DNA of 64,000 bases from JABWAJ01 sp038323375. GTDB taxonomy: Bacteria > Bacteroidota > Bacteroidia > Chitinophagales > Saprospiraceae. This document shows positions 1 through 8,012 of this stretch, piece by piece. Location of the stretch: positions 55,257-119,256 of the forward strand of contig JBBQGV010000005.1 of assembly GCA_038323375.1 (NCBI GenBank), read 5' to 3'. Every line of letters begins with the position of its first letter. The stretch's first letter is position 1. The position numbers were made by a program, and so were the translations under genes. The notes beneath the pieces were generated by a model. It saw only the letters and a list, made by a program, of their open reading frames with translations, was not told where the DNA came from and ran no database searches.

Positions 1-49
1 CGCCGAACGGTGTCGGTGAACAAATAGGTTCGTTCCTGTTATAAATTCC

Positions 50-841
50 TCACCGCGCCTGTAGCGCGCGACATTTTTCCAGGTATTGTTGTGCCTCAAC
101 GGGCTTTTTCAGGGCTTCGTAAACCGTTGCCAAAAGACAATTGCTACTGACATTTTCCGGCTCTGTTGCAATGGCTTTTTCCAAGCGCGCCAAAGCGCGG
201 TCGAATTGGCTTGTTTTGATCGCTAAGCGCGCCAGGCTATTCAAAACCAAAACATTTTCAGGTTGCTCACGGTTCAAATCAAGCAGCATCATCGGACCTT
301 TCATCTCTTGGCCGGCTGGCGGAAATTCGGCATAACTCAGCGCAAGGTTCACTTTATGGACAACACTTTCCGGGTTAAGGGAGATGGCGTTTTCAAATGC
401 CGTAACCGCTCTTTTGCTGCAAAACTCGCGGATAATGTCATCTTTTGCATCCTGCACACAAATCGCATACGTCGTTCCGGCAATAGACCAGGTTTCTTCC
501 GAGTTCGTCAATTCGGCAACATTCTGGGCGTAATGCCCTGCAATGGCCGGATGTCCGAATTCGTACCACTTTCCTGAAAGCTGTTTCAGCACATTTACCT
601 TTGCCGAGTCAGGACTTGCTTTTTCGAGTTGCTCCTCCAGCGTCAGTACAAATGTATTCTGTGCGTCAGAGATGGCGCTTCTCGCGTCTCTCAACAGCAG
701 GTTGATGTCTGTTTTTTCAGAAGACAATGCCCTCGACTTTTCGGAGCGTTGAATATCTTTTGTTTTGGTATCACAACCAAAATACATGACAAATAACAAT
801 AATGCAGTTGAAAAAACCGCCGTGATTTGTAATTTTGTCAT
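50..841 (-). CDS. TPR-repeat lipoprotein
   Basis: A 263-residue protein with a hydrophobic N-terminal segment (about residues 5-21) ending in FGC at Cys23, which reads as a somewhat weak lipobox, so it is probably an exported lipoprotein. The C-terminal half contains tetratricopeptide-like helices: FENAISLNPESVVHKVNLAL near residues 150-170 and the pair around ALARLEKAIATEPENVSSN and LATVYEALKKPVEAQQYLEK near residues 215-260. TPR units act as protein-docking scaffolds; no catalytic motif is visible. It lies 37 bp downstream of an HU-family gene on the same strand and is probably co-transcribed with it. The specific role is unknown. Confidence 0.8.
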   Translation of the reverse strand: MTKLQITAVFSTALLLFVMYFGCDTKTKDIQRSEKSRALSSEKTDINLLLRDARSAISDAQNTFVLTLEEQLEKASPDSAKVNVLKQLSGKWYEFGHPAIAGHYAQNVAELTNSEETWSIAGTTYAICVQDAKDDIIREFCSKRAVTAFENAISLNPESVVHKVNLALSYAEFPPAGQEMKGPMMLLDLNREQPENVLVLNSLARLAIKTSQFDRALARLEKAIATEPENVSSNCLLATVYEALKKPVEAQQYLEKCRALQAR

Positions 842-878
842 GGAGCGCTTTTGAGTTATCTTTTATGCCGCAAGGCAA

Positions 879-1190
879 TCAGTCTTGACCATCATCTTCT
901 GGCAACGAAGTAACGTTTCCTTTTACCTGCTCAACAAAAACTTTTGCTGGTTTGAAAGCCGGGATAAAGTGCTCCGGAATTTCAATTGCTTTGTTTTTCT
1001 TGATGTGGCGACCGATTTTTTTAGCTCTTTTTTTGATGATAAAGGAGCCGAAACCGCGTACATACACATTCTCCCCGCTGGAGAGGGAACCTTTCACTTC
1101 CTTAAAGAAAGTTTCTAAAGTGACCAATACATCTACCTTAGGAACTCCCGTTTTTTCGGAAATAGCTGTGACTAAATCAGCTTTTCTCAT
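879..1190 (-). CDS. HU/IHF-family DNA-binding protein
   Basis: A 103-residue protein of the HU/IHF histone-like family, a dimeric nucleoid protein that bends DNA. It begins MRKADLVTAISEKTG, the usual N-terminal helix of HU, and carries the conserved beta-arm entry VRGFGSFIIKKRA near residues 44-56. The arm is followed by IPEHFIPAFKPAKVFVEQV, the usual HU C-terminal strand and helix. It has an acidic C-terminal extension (SLPEDDGQD) absent from minimal 90-residue HU, such as the second HU gene at 34453-34725. The downstream neighbour on the same strand is the TPR lipoprotein gene. Confidence 0.95.
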   Translation of the reverse strand: MRKADLVTAISEKTGVPKVDVLVTLETFFKEVKGSLSSGENVYVRGFGSFIIKKRAKKIGRHIKKNKAIEIPEHFIPAFKPAKVFVEQVKGNVTSLPEDDGQD

Positions 1191-1400
1191 CGTTATGGAC
1201 TGGTTTATAATTAGTTATAATCAAAATGCTTTTTAAAACGAGTGGCAAATATCGCAATTTTTTCGTTTCGGAAAAATAAAAGTTACTTTAATTTTCATTA
1301 ATAGTCAATCTTTTAGCTTTAAGCCTGCTTTCGCCAGGTGGATGGAAGGTATCTATTCCAGCCATTCAAACAGAACCTTTCCATGATACGATCTGGTATA

Positions 1401-1434
1401 TTGTCTCATCTGCGTCGGAATAATTTTATCTTTG
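1401..1434 (+). promoter_or_regulatory. Candidate promoter of yicC-gmk-apaG
   Basis: TATCTTTG at 1427-1434 is an exact match to the Bacteroidota -7 box TAnnTTTG. A TTG at 1401-1403 could serve as the -33 element, though its spacing (23 bases) is a little long. The box lies about 65 bp before the yicC start. The rest of the 1191-1499 gene-free stretch is AT-rich and also holds an imperfect inverted repeat (ATGGAAGGT near 1340 and ACCTTTCCAT near 1375); nothing else is evident there. Confidence 0.55.
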
Positions 1435-1499
1435 CACTTCTTTTTAAAATAATTCTCTGACTACCATGGGGTTGGTTCGGGAATCAAACCTGCTTTATT

Positions 1500-2372
1500 A
1501 TGCTGCTTTCAATGACCGGTTACGGGCGCGTATCGCAATCTTACAGAGATAAAACCATCCTGGTAGAAATCAGATCGCTCAACAGCAAGTTTACCGATCT
1601 GAGGTTAAAGATCCCGAGCAACTACCGTGAAAAAGACACTGAACTGCGCAAAATCACACTCGAACGCTTAGAGCGTGGAAAAATTGACATGCTCATTGAA
1701 GTGAAATCTGTGGCGGGCGGCGATGGTTTCGGTCTAAACAAACCTTTGTTCCGGCGATATTACGAAGAGCTGTCTGCCTTAGCCGGCGAATTGAAAATTG
1801 ATAAAGGCGATATCATTCAAACCATTCTGCGCATCCAAAACGTGGTGTCTTCCGAGGAAGACACCATTGATGAGGAAGAATGGGCGGAGGTACTCAATGT
1901 TTTAGACAAAGCAACCCGACAACTTACGGATTATCGCCGTACCGAAGGAAAGGCGATGGAAGACGATATGAGGGTTCGGGTGAATAACATCCTCGGCTAC
2001 TTGGCGGGTATTGATCCTTTTGAGCAGGATCGCATTCCAATTTTGCGGCAACGCCTGCACCAAAACCTTGAAGAGCACCTCGGTAAAGACAAAATAGATG
2101 AAAGTCGTTTTGAGCAGGAAATTCTGTTCTACCTCGAAAAAATGGACATTACCGAAGAGAAAGTTCGACTGGAGCAGCATTGCAAATACTATTTGGAAGA
2201 AATGGGCGGCAAGACTTCTCAGGGTCGCAAATTGAGTTTCATCAGTCAGGAAATCGGACGGGAAATTAATACACTGGGTGCCAAAGCTTATTCATCTGAT
2301 ATTCAACGCTTAGTGGTGGGTATGAAAGATGAGTTGGAGAAAATTAAAGAGCAGGTTGCCAACTTAGTGTAG
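1500..2372 (+). CDS. yicC: YicC/YloC-family endoribonuclease
   Basis: A 290-residue YicC-family protein. The hallmark N-terminus MLLSMTGYGR is present and supports the start. NSKFTDLRLKIP near residues 29-40 and the C-terminal DUF1732 region ending in GREINTLGAKAYSSDIQRLVVGMKDELEKIKEQVANL are typical, including the conserved EINTLGAK motif. E. coli YicC and B. subtilis YloC have been linked to RNA cleavage and RNA turnover. It is the first gene of a compact run with gmk and apaG; the yicC-gmk pairing is common across bacteria. Confidence 0.93.
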   Translation: MLLSMTGYGRVSQSYRDKTILVEIRSLNSKFTDLRLKIPSNYREKDTELRKITLERLERGKIDMLIEVKSVAGGDGFGLNKPLFRRYYEELSALAGELKIDKGDIIQTILRIQNVVSSEEDTIDEEEWAEVLNVLDKATRQLTDYRRTEGKAMEDDMRVRVNNILGYLAGIDPFEQDRIPILRQRLHQNLEEHLGKDKIDESRFEQEILFYLEKMDITEEKVRLEQHCKYYLEEMGGKTSQGRKLSFISQEIGREINTLGAKAYSSDIQRLVVGMKDELEKIKEQVANLV

Positions 2373-2437
2373 GTCTTTCCATCAGCCTTTCACGGTAACC
2401 AATAACCAGTAACTAATAACCGTTAATCCCGCGTTCT

Positions 2438-3001
2438 GTGAGCAAATTATTAATCGTAACGGCGCCTTCCGGTGCAGGAAAAACGACAATCGTACGCTAT
2501 CTTTTGCAACATTTTAGTAACTTGGCCTTTTCAGTTTCGGCTACGACCCGGGAGCGGCGTGCCCATGAAGTGGACGGAGTGGATTACCATTTCATCTCTG
2601 TAGAAGATTTCAAAGCCCGCATTGAGGCCGGTGCGTTTGCAGAATGGGAAGAGGTTTACGAAAATCAGTTCTACGGGACATTGCGGAGTGAGATTGAGCG
2701 GCTGTGGGCTGAAGGCCGGGATATTATTTTTGACATTGACGTCCGTGGCGCGGTCAATCTTAAAAACAGCTTCCCGGAACAAGCGCTTACGATCTTCGTG
2801 AAACCGCCGTCGCCGGAAGTTTTGTTTGAACGCCTGCGCCAGCGACGCACCGAAAGTGAAGAAAGCCTGCGCAAACGAATCGCCCGCGCTTCTGATGAAC
2901 TGACCTGGGAAAACAAATTCGATGTCGTATTAGTTAACGATGTATTGGAACGTGTGCTGGCAGAAGCCAAAGCTGTGGCTGCCAGTTTTCTAAACCAATA
3001 A
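2438..3001 (+). CDS. gmk: Guanylate kinase
   Basis: Phosphorylates GMP to GDP using ATP, an essential step of purine nucleotide synthesis in the cytoplasm. The 187-residue product begins with the P-loop region LIVTAPSGAGKTT (residues 4-16). It continues with the GMP-binding segment SVSATTRERRAHEVDGVDYH and the lid region with RLRQRRTESEESLRKRIARA. The length is normal for bacterial Gmk. The start is GTG; the P-loop begins within a few residues, so no longer start is needed. It lies 65 bp after yicC and 2 bp before apaG. Confidence 0.97.
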   Translation: MSKLLIVTAPSGAGKTTIVRYLLQHFSNLAFSVSATTRERRAHEVDGVDYHFISVEDFKARIEAGAFAEWEEVYENQFYGTLRSEIERLWAEGRDIIFDIDVRGAVNLKNSFPEQALTIFVKPPSPEVLFERLRQRRTESEESLRKRIARASDELTWENKFDVVLVNDVLERVLAEAKAVAASFLNQ

Positions 3002-3003
3002 TT

Positions 3004-3390
3004 ATGGAGACGCTCATAACCAATGGCATCAAAGTCAGCGCTGAACCTTTCTATCAGGAAAGTTATTCCAAGCCTTTGGAAATGAAATTCGTATTTGCCT
3101 ACCGCATCACCATAGAGAATCTGGGAACCGAAACAGCACAACTCCTTCGCCGGCATTGGCACATCGTTGAAGCGACGGGCATTGCGCGTGAGGTGGAAGG
3201 CGAAGGCGTCGTCGGTCAGCAACCGGTTTTGGAACCCGGCGCAAAACACCAGTACGTTTCCTGGTGCCCGATTCCTACTGAAATTGGCAAAATGTTCGGC
3301 GTTTTTTTGTTTGAAAGAAAATCAGATGGCACCAATTTTGAGGTTCAAATTCCTGAATTTCAACTACTTGCTCCTTTTAAACTGAACTAA
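3004..3390 (+). CDS. apaG: ApaG-family protein
   Basis: A 128-residue single-domain ApaG protein (fibronectin type III-like fold). The conserved blocks FVFAYRITIENLGTETAQLL, RRHWHIVEATG, VVGQQPVLEPGAKHQYVSWCP and GVFLFER are all present. ApaG has been associated with Co2+/Mg2+ homeostasis in Salmonella and with diadenosine tetraphosphate metabolism in E. coli, but its biochemical activity is unsettled. It follows gmk by 2 bp, so the two are co-transcribed. Its last four bases overlap the 3' end of the convergent GGGP synthase gene. Confidence 0.93.
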   Translation: METLITNGIKVSAEPFYQESYSKPLEMKFVFAYRITIENLGTETAQLLRRHWHIVEATGIAREVEGEGVVGQQPVLEPGAKHQYVSWCPIPTEIGKMFGVFLFERKSDGTNFEVQIPEFQLLAPFKLN

Positions 3391-4148
3391 CTTACTTTTG
3401 TCACGCTGCCGGAATGTACCGCCGCAGCAACTTCCAGCAAGAGTGCTGGTGTAGACTCCAGGGCATTTCCCACCACGATCATATCGGCACCTGCACGGGC
3501 ATCGGCATAAGCTTTTTCCGGCGTACGGATGCCGCCGCCAACGATGAGTGGCGTTCTAATCGCACTGCTTACCGAATGGATCATGCGTTCGCTTACAGGA
3601 ATGCGGGCACCGCTGCCTGCGTCTAAATAAGTGAGTTTAAGTCCCAGCATTTCTCCGGCCATTGCCGTGCAAAGAGCGATGTCTTCCTTATTGGCGGGGA
3701 TGGGCGTGGTATTGCTCATATAGGACACAGAGGTTGGAACGCCCCCATCTATCAGGATATATGCGGTTGGGATGATTTCCAGGCCGCTTTGCTTCAGAAA
3801 TGGTGCGGCAATCACATGCTGGCCGATCAGCAATTCGGGGTTTCGCCCCGAGATCAGGGAGAGTAGCAAAATGCCATCGGCCAGGCCACTGAGTTGCAGG
3901 CTGCTGCCGGGGAATAAAGCCACCGGAATGTTGCAGGTCTCTTTAATGCGCCGGATGCAGGCATCCAGACGGTTATGAACCAATAAACTCCCGCCGACTA
4001 AAAACAAATCAGTTGAGGCAGACATCGCCAGGTCAAGCAATTTGTCGAGGTTGTCATCTGCTGTTTTATCCGGATCAATGAGCACGGCAAAAAGCTTTTC
4101 TCCTTTCTTTTTCGCTTCTACAATGGTCTGATAAATCATATCGGGCAT
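3387..4148 (-). CDS. Geranylgeranylglyceryl phosphate synthase family (PcrB-like)
   Basis: A 253-residue TIM-barrel prenyltransferase. Visible family motifs are LIDPDK near residue 23, the phosphate-binding GGSLL and FPGSS segments, TAYILIDGG, YLDAGSGA, and the C-terminal phosphate-gripper VGGGIRTPEKA followed by GADMIVVGNAL. Relatives condense glycerol-1-phosphate with a polyprenyl diphosphate: archaeal GGGPS makes ether lipids and Bacillus PcrB makes heptaprenylglyceryl phosphate. Many Bacteroidota carry this gene, and the lipid product there is still unclear. It is convergent with apaG, with a 4-bp overlap. Confidence 0.9.
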   Translation of the reverse strand: MPDMIYQTIVEAKKKGEKLFAVLIDPDKTADDNLDKLLDLAMSASTDLFLVGGSLLVHNRLDACIRRIKETCNIPVALFPGSSLQLSGLADGILLLSLISGRNPELLIGQHVIAAPFLKQSGLEIIPTAYILIDGGVPTSVSYMSNTTPIPANKEDIALCTAMAGEMLGLKLTYLDAGSGARIPVSERMIHSVSSAIRTPLIVGGGIRTPEKAYADARAGADMIVVGNALESTPALLLEVAAAVHSGSVTKVS

Positions 4149-4197
4149 TTTGCAGCGATAAAGATAAGGTTATTGGCTGTATTTTGGCGGGGTTGTG

Positions 4198-4689
4198 TCA
4201 GAACAGGCTGCCCTGGCGGGCAAAAGACTGCGGGTTTTCAAGCTCCAGCAGGCGGCGCTTCATGTCGAGACCGTAAAAGTAACCCTGGAGGTCGCCGCTT
4301 TTCCCTATGACGCGATGACAGGGGACAATAATGGCAATCGGGTTGTTGCGATTGGCCAATCCAACGGCGCGGACGGCATCGGGCGAGCCGATTTTTTCAG
4401 CAATAGCCGAATAACTGGTCGTGTGGCCATAAGGGATTTCGAGCAAAGCGCGCCACACGGATTTGTAGAAATCAGTGGCACCACCCCAGTCTAAAGGAAG
4501 GTCGAACCCCTGGCGCCTGCCTTCAAAATACGCCTGTAATTGTCGAACACATTCCTCGACAACCGGGTGCAAATCAGTGGTTTCAAAAGCAGGAGCTTCG
4601 TCTTTCCAGTGAACCGACTGAACCCCCAGCATACTTCCTTTGATTTCGAACCAACCGAAGGCGGTTTTGCAGAATGTTGTTGACAGCAT
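4198..4689 (-). CDS. ogt: Methylated-DNA-protein cysteine methyltransferase (Ogt-like)
   Basis: Repairs O6-alkylguanine by moving the alkyl group onto its own cysteine. The catalytic motif is present as IIVPCHRVIG, with the helix-turn-helix recognition segment IPYGHTTSYSAIAEKIGSPDAVRAVG just before it. The frame stays open upstream to 4755, but MLSTTFCKTAFGWFEIKG at 4689 begins the domain proper, and the extra 22 residues look like untranslated leader, so I place the start there (163 residues). It is divergent from the ABC ATPase gene at 4798, leaving about 110 bp for both promoters. Confidence 0.92.
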   Translation of the reverse strand: MLSTTFCKTAFGWFEIKGSMLGVQSVHWKDEAPAFETTDLHPVVEECVRQLQAYFEGRRQGFDLPLDWGGATDFYKSVWRALLEIPYGHTTSYSAIAEKIGSPDAVRAVGLANRNNPIAIIVPCHRVIGKSGDLQGYFYGLDMKRRLLELENPQSFARQGSLF

Positions 4690-4797
4690 GAAAAAGCAGT
4701 GTTTGATGCTGACAAATTTAATAAATTTGCCGAACATTCGATTCATACCGCCCATTTACCCCTGCGGCTTTTTTCATTTTCGTCAAAAGTGCATTTC

Positions 4798-5424
4798 ATG
4801 CTGCAAACCAAAGCGCTTTTTTATAGTTACGATGGTCGCAACCAGTTGCAATTCCCGGATATTGATTGTAAAAAAGGGGAACACTGGCTGCTGTTGGGAC
4901 AATCCGGGAGTGGTAAAACCACTTTGCTGCACCTGCTTGGCGGTTTGTTGTCGCCAAAAGGCGGTGTTGTAAACATAGATGGCACCAATATCGCCAACCT
5001 GAAGGGGTCTGCATTAGACCGGTTCAGGGGACAGCGGGTGGGGATTATTTTCCAGAAGGCGCATTTTGTAAAATCGCTGACCGTTGAGGAAAACCTGCTG
5101 CTTGCTCAACAATTAGCCGGTGCGCCGGCATCCAAAACCCGGATCCGGGAACTGCTGGAACGCCTGAACGTTGGCCACAAACACCGGTCCAAGCCTGACC
5201 GGTTGAGCGCCGGCGAACAGCAGCGGGTGGCCATTGCACGCGCATTGGTCAACCAACCTGCGATAATTTTGGCTGACGAACCAACTTCGGCATTAGATGA
5301 TGTGAACTGCAACGAAGTGATTCACCTCCTTGAAGAGCAGGCAGCAGCCGTTTCTGCAACTTTGTTGGTTGTCACCCACGACAGTCGCCTGAAAGCGGCA
5401 TTCCGCAATCAGATTCACCTGTAA
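4798..5424 (+). CDS. ABC transporter ATP-binding protein, LolD/MacB class
   Basis: A 208-residue nucleotide-binding subunit. Walker A is GQSGSGKTT, the ABC signature LSAGEQQR, Walker B IILADEPTSALD, and the H-loop VVTHDS. The start at 4798 (MLQTKALFYSY) places the usual first strand ahead of Walker A. An in-frame ATG at 4699 would add residues with no family resemblance and would overlap the promoter region. It is followed after 20 bp by the FtsX/MacB-type permease gene, and the two form a complete type VII ABC exporter. Proteins of this class move lipoproteins, drugs or peptides, or transmit force to periplasmic enzymes rather than importing small solutes. Confidence 0.93.
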   Translation: MLQTKALFYSYDGRNQLQFPDIDCKKGEHWLLLGQSGSGKTTLLHLLGGLLSPKGGVVNIDGTNIANLKGSALDRFRGQRVGIIFQKAHFVKSLTVEENLLLAQQLAGAPASKTRIRELLERLNVGHKHRSKPDRLSAGEQQRVAIARALVNQPAIILADEPTSALDDVNCNEVIHLLEEQAAAVSATLLVVTHDSRLKAAFRNQIHL

Positions 5425-5444
5425 TCCTCACAAGGCAACCCATT

Positions 5445-6695
5445 ATGAACTTGTTTCAACTAAGCTGGAAAAACCTGACCAACAAACCGCTTTCTCTGGC
5501 GCTCAACCTCATTCTGTTTGCGCTGGGTACCGGGCTGATTTCGCTGTTGCTGCTGCTTAGTTCGCAGTTGCAGGAAAAATTTGACAAAAACTTAGCTGGC
5601 ATAGACCTCGTCATCGGTGCCAAAGGTAGTCCGCTTCAACTCATCCTGTGCAGTATGTATCACGTGGATACACCGACGGGCAATATTTCTATCAAAGAAG
5701 CAAAACCGTTTATGCGCCCCGGCCACCCGCTGATCAAAGCGGCGATCCCTTTATCTATGGGCGACAACTATAAAAACTACCGGATTGTAGGCACCACTCA
5801 CGACATCCTGGCGCTGTACAACGCTGAAATACAGGAAGGAAAAAAGTGGGAGAAGACCTGGGAAACGACCATTGGGGCGACCGTTGCTGCTGACCTGGGG
5901 CTGAAAATTGGAGATCAGTTCCAAAGTTCGCACGGGTTCGCTTCTGAAAAGGATATGGATATGGCTCATGAAGGCGATTTTATTGTGGTGGGCATTCTGA
6001 AGCCCAGCGGATCGGTCGTGGATCAACTGATTCTGACTAATACCCAAACGATCTGGGCTGTTCATGAACACGCCGCCGAAGGAAGCACCGACAGCACCGC
6101 GCACGAAGCGCATGCCGACGATTCCAAGCCGTTGATTGAGTATGAAGACAGAGACATCACCTCGTTGCTGATTCAGTTTAAAAATCGCAACTATATGACC
6201 CTGAATATGGGACGCTCCATTAACGAAAATACCGACATGCAGGCGGCCATGCCCGCTTTTGAAATCAATCGGCTTTACGCCAATATGGGGGTCGGCGTAG
6301 ATGCGCTCCAGGCACTGGCTTTTGCCATTATCCTCGTTTCAGGGCTTAGCATTTTTATTTCGCTGTTTTCCTCCCTTAAAGAGCGCCGCTACGAATTGGC
6401 GCTCATGCGGGTGATGGGCGCTTCGAGATCCCGGCTGTTTTTCCTCATTATCCTGGAAGGCTTGTTGCTGGCGGTGTTGGGTTGCATTATTGGTTTGCTG
6501 CTGAGCCACGGAGGCATGGCCATCTTATCCGGCCTTATGAAAGATGCTTATCGCTATGCCTTTTCCGGCTGGGTTTTTCTGAAAGAAGAATGGATTTTGT
6601 TGTCGGGTGCGCTCATCATTGGAGTGCTGGCGGCGGTGATTCCTGCTATTATGGCCGGCAGGACGGATATTTCGGAGACGCTGGCGGAGGGGTAG
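5445..6695 (+). CDS. ABC transporter permease, FtsX/MacB type
   Basis: A 416-residue permease with an N-terminal transmembrane helix (about residues 13-40), a large periplasmic MacB-like domain, and three C-terminal helices of the FtsX domain (about 285-310, 335-360, 380-405). The conserved cytoplasmic loop SLKERRYELALMRVMGASR is present. The periplasmic domain contains a His/Asp/Glu-rich insert (HEHAAEGSTDSTAHEAHADD, about residues 207-226) that looks like a metal-binding loop. It pairs with the ATPase gene directly upstream. The substrate is unknown; the His-rich loop makes metal-linked function worth considering. Confidence 0.9.
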   Translation: MNLFQLSWKNLTNKPLSLALNLILFALGTGLISLLLLLSSQLQEKFDKNLAGIDLVIGAKGSPLQLILCSMYHVDTPTGNISIKEAKPFMRPGHPLIKAAIPLSMGDNYKNYRIVGTTHDILALYNAEIQEGKKWEKTWETTIGATVAADLGLKIGDQFQSSHGFASEKDMDMAHEGDFIVVGILKPSGSVVDQLILTNTQTIWAVHEHAAEGSTDSTAHEAHADDSKPLIEYEDRDITSLLIQFKNRNYMTLNMGRSINENTDMQAAMPAFEINRLYANMGVGVDALQALAFAIILVSGLSIFISLFSSLKERRYELALMRVMGASRSRLFFLIILEGLLLAVLGCIIGLLLSHGGMAILSGLMKDAYRYAFSGWVFLKEEWILLSGALIIGVLAAVIPAIMAGRTDISETLAEG

Positions 6696-6696
6696 A

Positions 6697-6785
6697 AAGG
6701 GGCAAGTTGGCAAGAGGCAAATGCGCAAAGGTTAAATTGGCAATTATGCAACGCTGATGATTGCCGTTTTGCCAATTTGCCCCTT
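6697..6785. repeat. Imperfect inverted repeat downstream of permease gene
   Basis: Arms at 6697-6713 (AAGGGGCAAGTTGGCAA) and 6769-6785 pair at 16 of 17 positions around a 55-base interior that contains further TTGGCAA/TTGCCAA half-matches. It begins one base after the permease stop codon. No T-tract follows directly, so it is not a classic intrinsic terminator; it may be an mRNA 3'-end stabiliser or a small mobile repeat. Confidence 0.6.
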
Positions 6786-6887
6786 GCCTATTCCGCTTTT
6801 CCTTTTCTACAATTAACGCACTACAAGTGTAACAACCCGTGATTTTCCGCATTGATAATAAACGGAATTTCAAAAAACAGATGAACA

Positions 6888-7982
6888 ATGAAAAAGACCT
6901 TTTACCTGCTTGCCCTCGTCTTTGCTCCGGGCAACATGCTCCTTGCCCAACCCACCCTGCAAATGAACGTTGTTCCAGAAATCGGGGACTTTACCTATTG
7001 GGCCAGAGCCGATTCCAGTACCGCACAGCCCGGCAATCCTGGCACCAATCAGGTATGGGATTTCTCTGGGCTGTCGTCGTCAACCCCGACGACACGCTAT
7101 GAATATATCGCGCCGACAGACACGCCCTATTCCAACGAATTTCTGACGGCCACCCTGGCAACTAAACACGACATCAATATCAACAGCCAGACCTTATCGA
7201 TCTATTCTTATTTTAAAAAAGGAGCAAACCAGCACCTGCTCTTAGGTACTCAGGGTCTATATTTCGACAGGGTCTACACCAATCCGGATGTACAAATCCA
7301 GTACCCCCTCAACTACAACGATACCTATCAGGATGACTTTTTCTCCATACATACATTCTCCAATATCCCGGATGATCCGAACTTCTCGGCAGGCATGCGC
7401 ACAGTGGAATACGACGCTTACGGCACGCTGATTACGCCGCTGGATACCTTTCTGAATGCCATGCGCATCCGAACAACCACGATGCAAATTGATTCCACTA
7501 CTTATTATTACGATCAATCCGTCAAACATGAAAGCAGGACAACTTACGACTGGGTAGTTGCGCATCAGCCTGGTCTATTGGTCTCCATTTCATACTATAC
7601 TTTCACCAAAGTCACGCACTATTTTAACTTCGGTGTTACGATCACTGAGGTCAGTCCGAAAATTAAAACGGTTTACTACATTTCGGCAGGCTCAGTGTCG
7701 GCACTTTCGCACCCGGAACCACTCGAAGGGCTGAGTACACTTTCCATCGGCCCCAATCCGGCGACTGATCAATTGACGCTGCGATTCACAGTCGAACGGA
7801 CAGCGGCCTTGCAAATCCGCCTGACCGACGCCAGCGGGCGCACTCTGCGGATACAAAAGCTGGATGCGGGAGCCGGCGAAAACAGGAAGACGCTTTTTGT
7901 TGGAGATTTGCCAACAGGCGCATATTTCCTGTCGCTGACCGATGGGCGGGGAATAAAGACGGTGCCTTGGCAAAAAATTTGA
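6888..7982 (+). CDS. Secreted protein with type IX sorting domain
   Basis: A 364-residue exported protein. It has an N-terminal signal peptide (MKKTFYLLALVFA..., cleavage near LLAQP at about residue 22). The middle region is beta-rich with no recognised catalytic motif. The C-terminal Por/T9SS type A sorting domain begins SIGPNPATDQLTLRF and ends in TGAYFLSLTDGRG followed by a short basic tail. T9SS cargo is carried across the outer membrane and often anchored to the cell surface. The function of the N-terminal part is not recognised. It converges on the blaR1-like gene, with a palindrome between the two stops. Confidence 0.82.
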   Translation: MKKTFYLLALVFAPGNMLLAQPTLQMNVVPEIGDFTYWARADSSTAQPGNPGTNQVWDFSGLSSSTPTTRYEYIAPTDTPYSNEFLTATLATKHDININSQTLSIYSYFKKGANQHLLLGTQGLYFDRVYTNPDVQIQYPLNYNDTYQDDFFSIHTFSNIPDDPNFSAGMRTVEYDAYGTLITPLDTFLNAMRIRTTTMQIDSTTYYYDQSVKHESRTTYDWVVAHQPGLLVSISYYTFTKVTHYFNFGVTITEVSPKIKTVYYISAGSVSALSHPEPLEGLSTLSIGPNPATDQLTLRFTVERTAALQIRLTDASGRTLRIQKLDAGAGENRKTLFVGDLPTGAYFLSLTDGRGIKTVPWQKI

Positions 7983-7990
7983 TTCCAGTC

Positions 7991-8012
7991 GGGTTAGAAA
8001 ATTTTCTACCCC
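7991..8012. repeat. Palindrome between convergent genes
   Basis: A 22-bp near-perfect palindrome centred on GAAAATTTTC, with arms GGGTTA/TACCCC (one mismatch), between the stop codons of the T9SS protein gene (7982) and the blaR1-like gene (8012). It shares the sequence of the palindrome found inside the blaR1-like coding region at 8285-8304. Confidence 0.75.

Noticed and set aside
1..49. Minus-strand frame at the left edge reading NEPICSPTPFG, reminiscent of the RNase E/G N-terminus that often follows HU genes in Bacteroidota.
   Set aside because: Only about a dozen codons, no ATG, GTG or TTG start in that frame, and the resemblance is weak.
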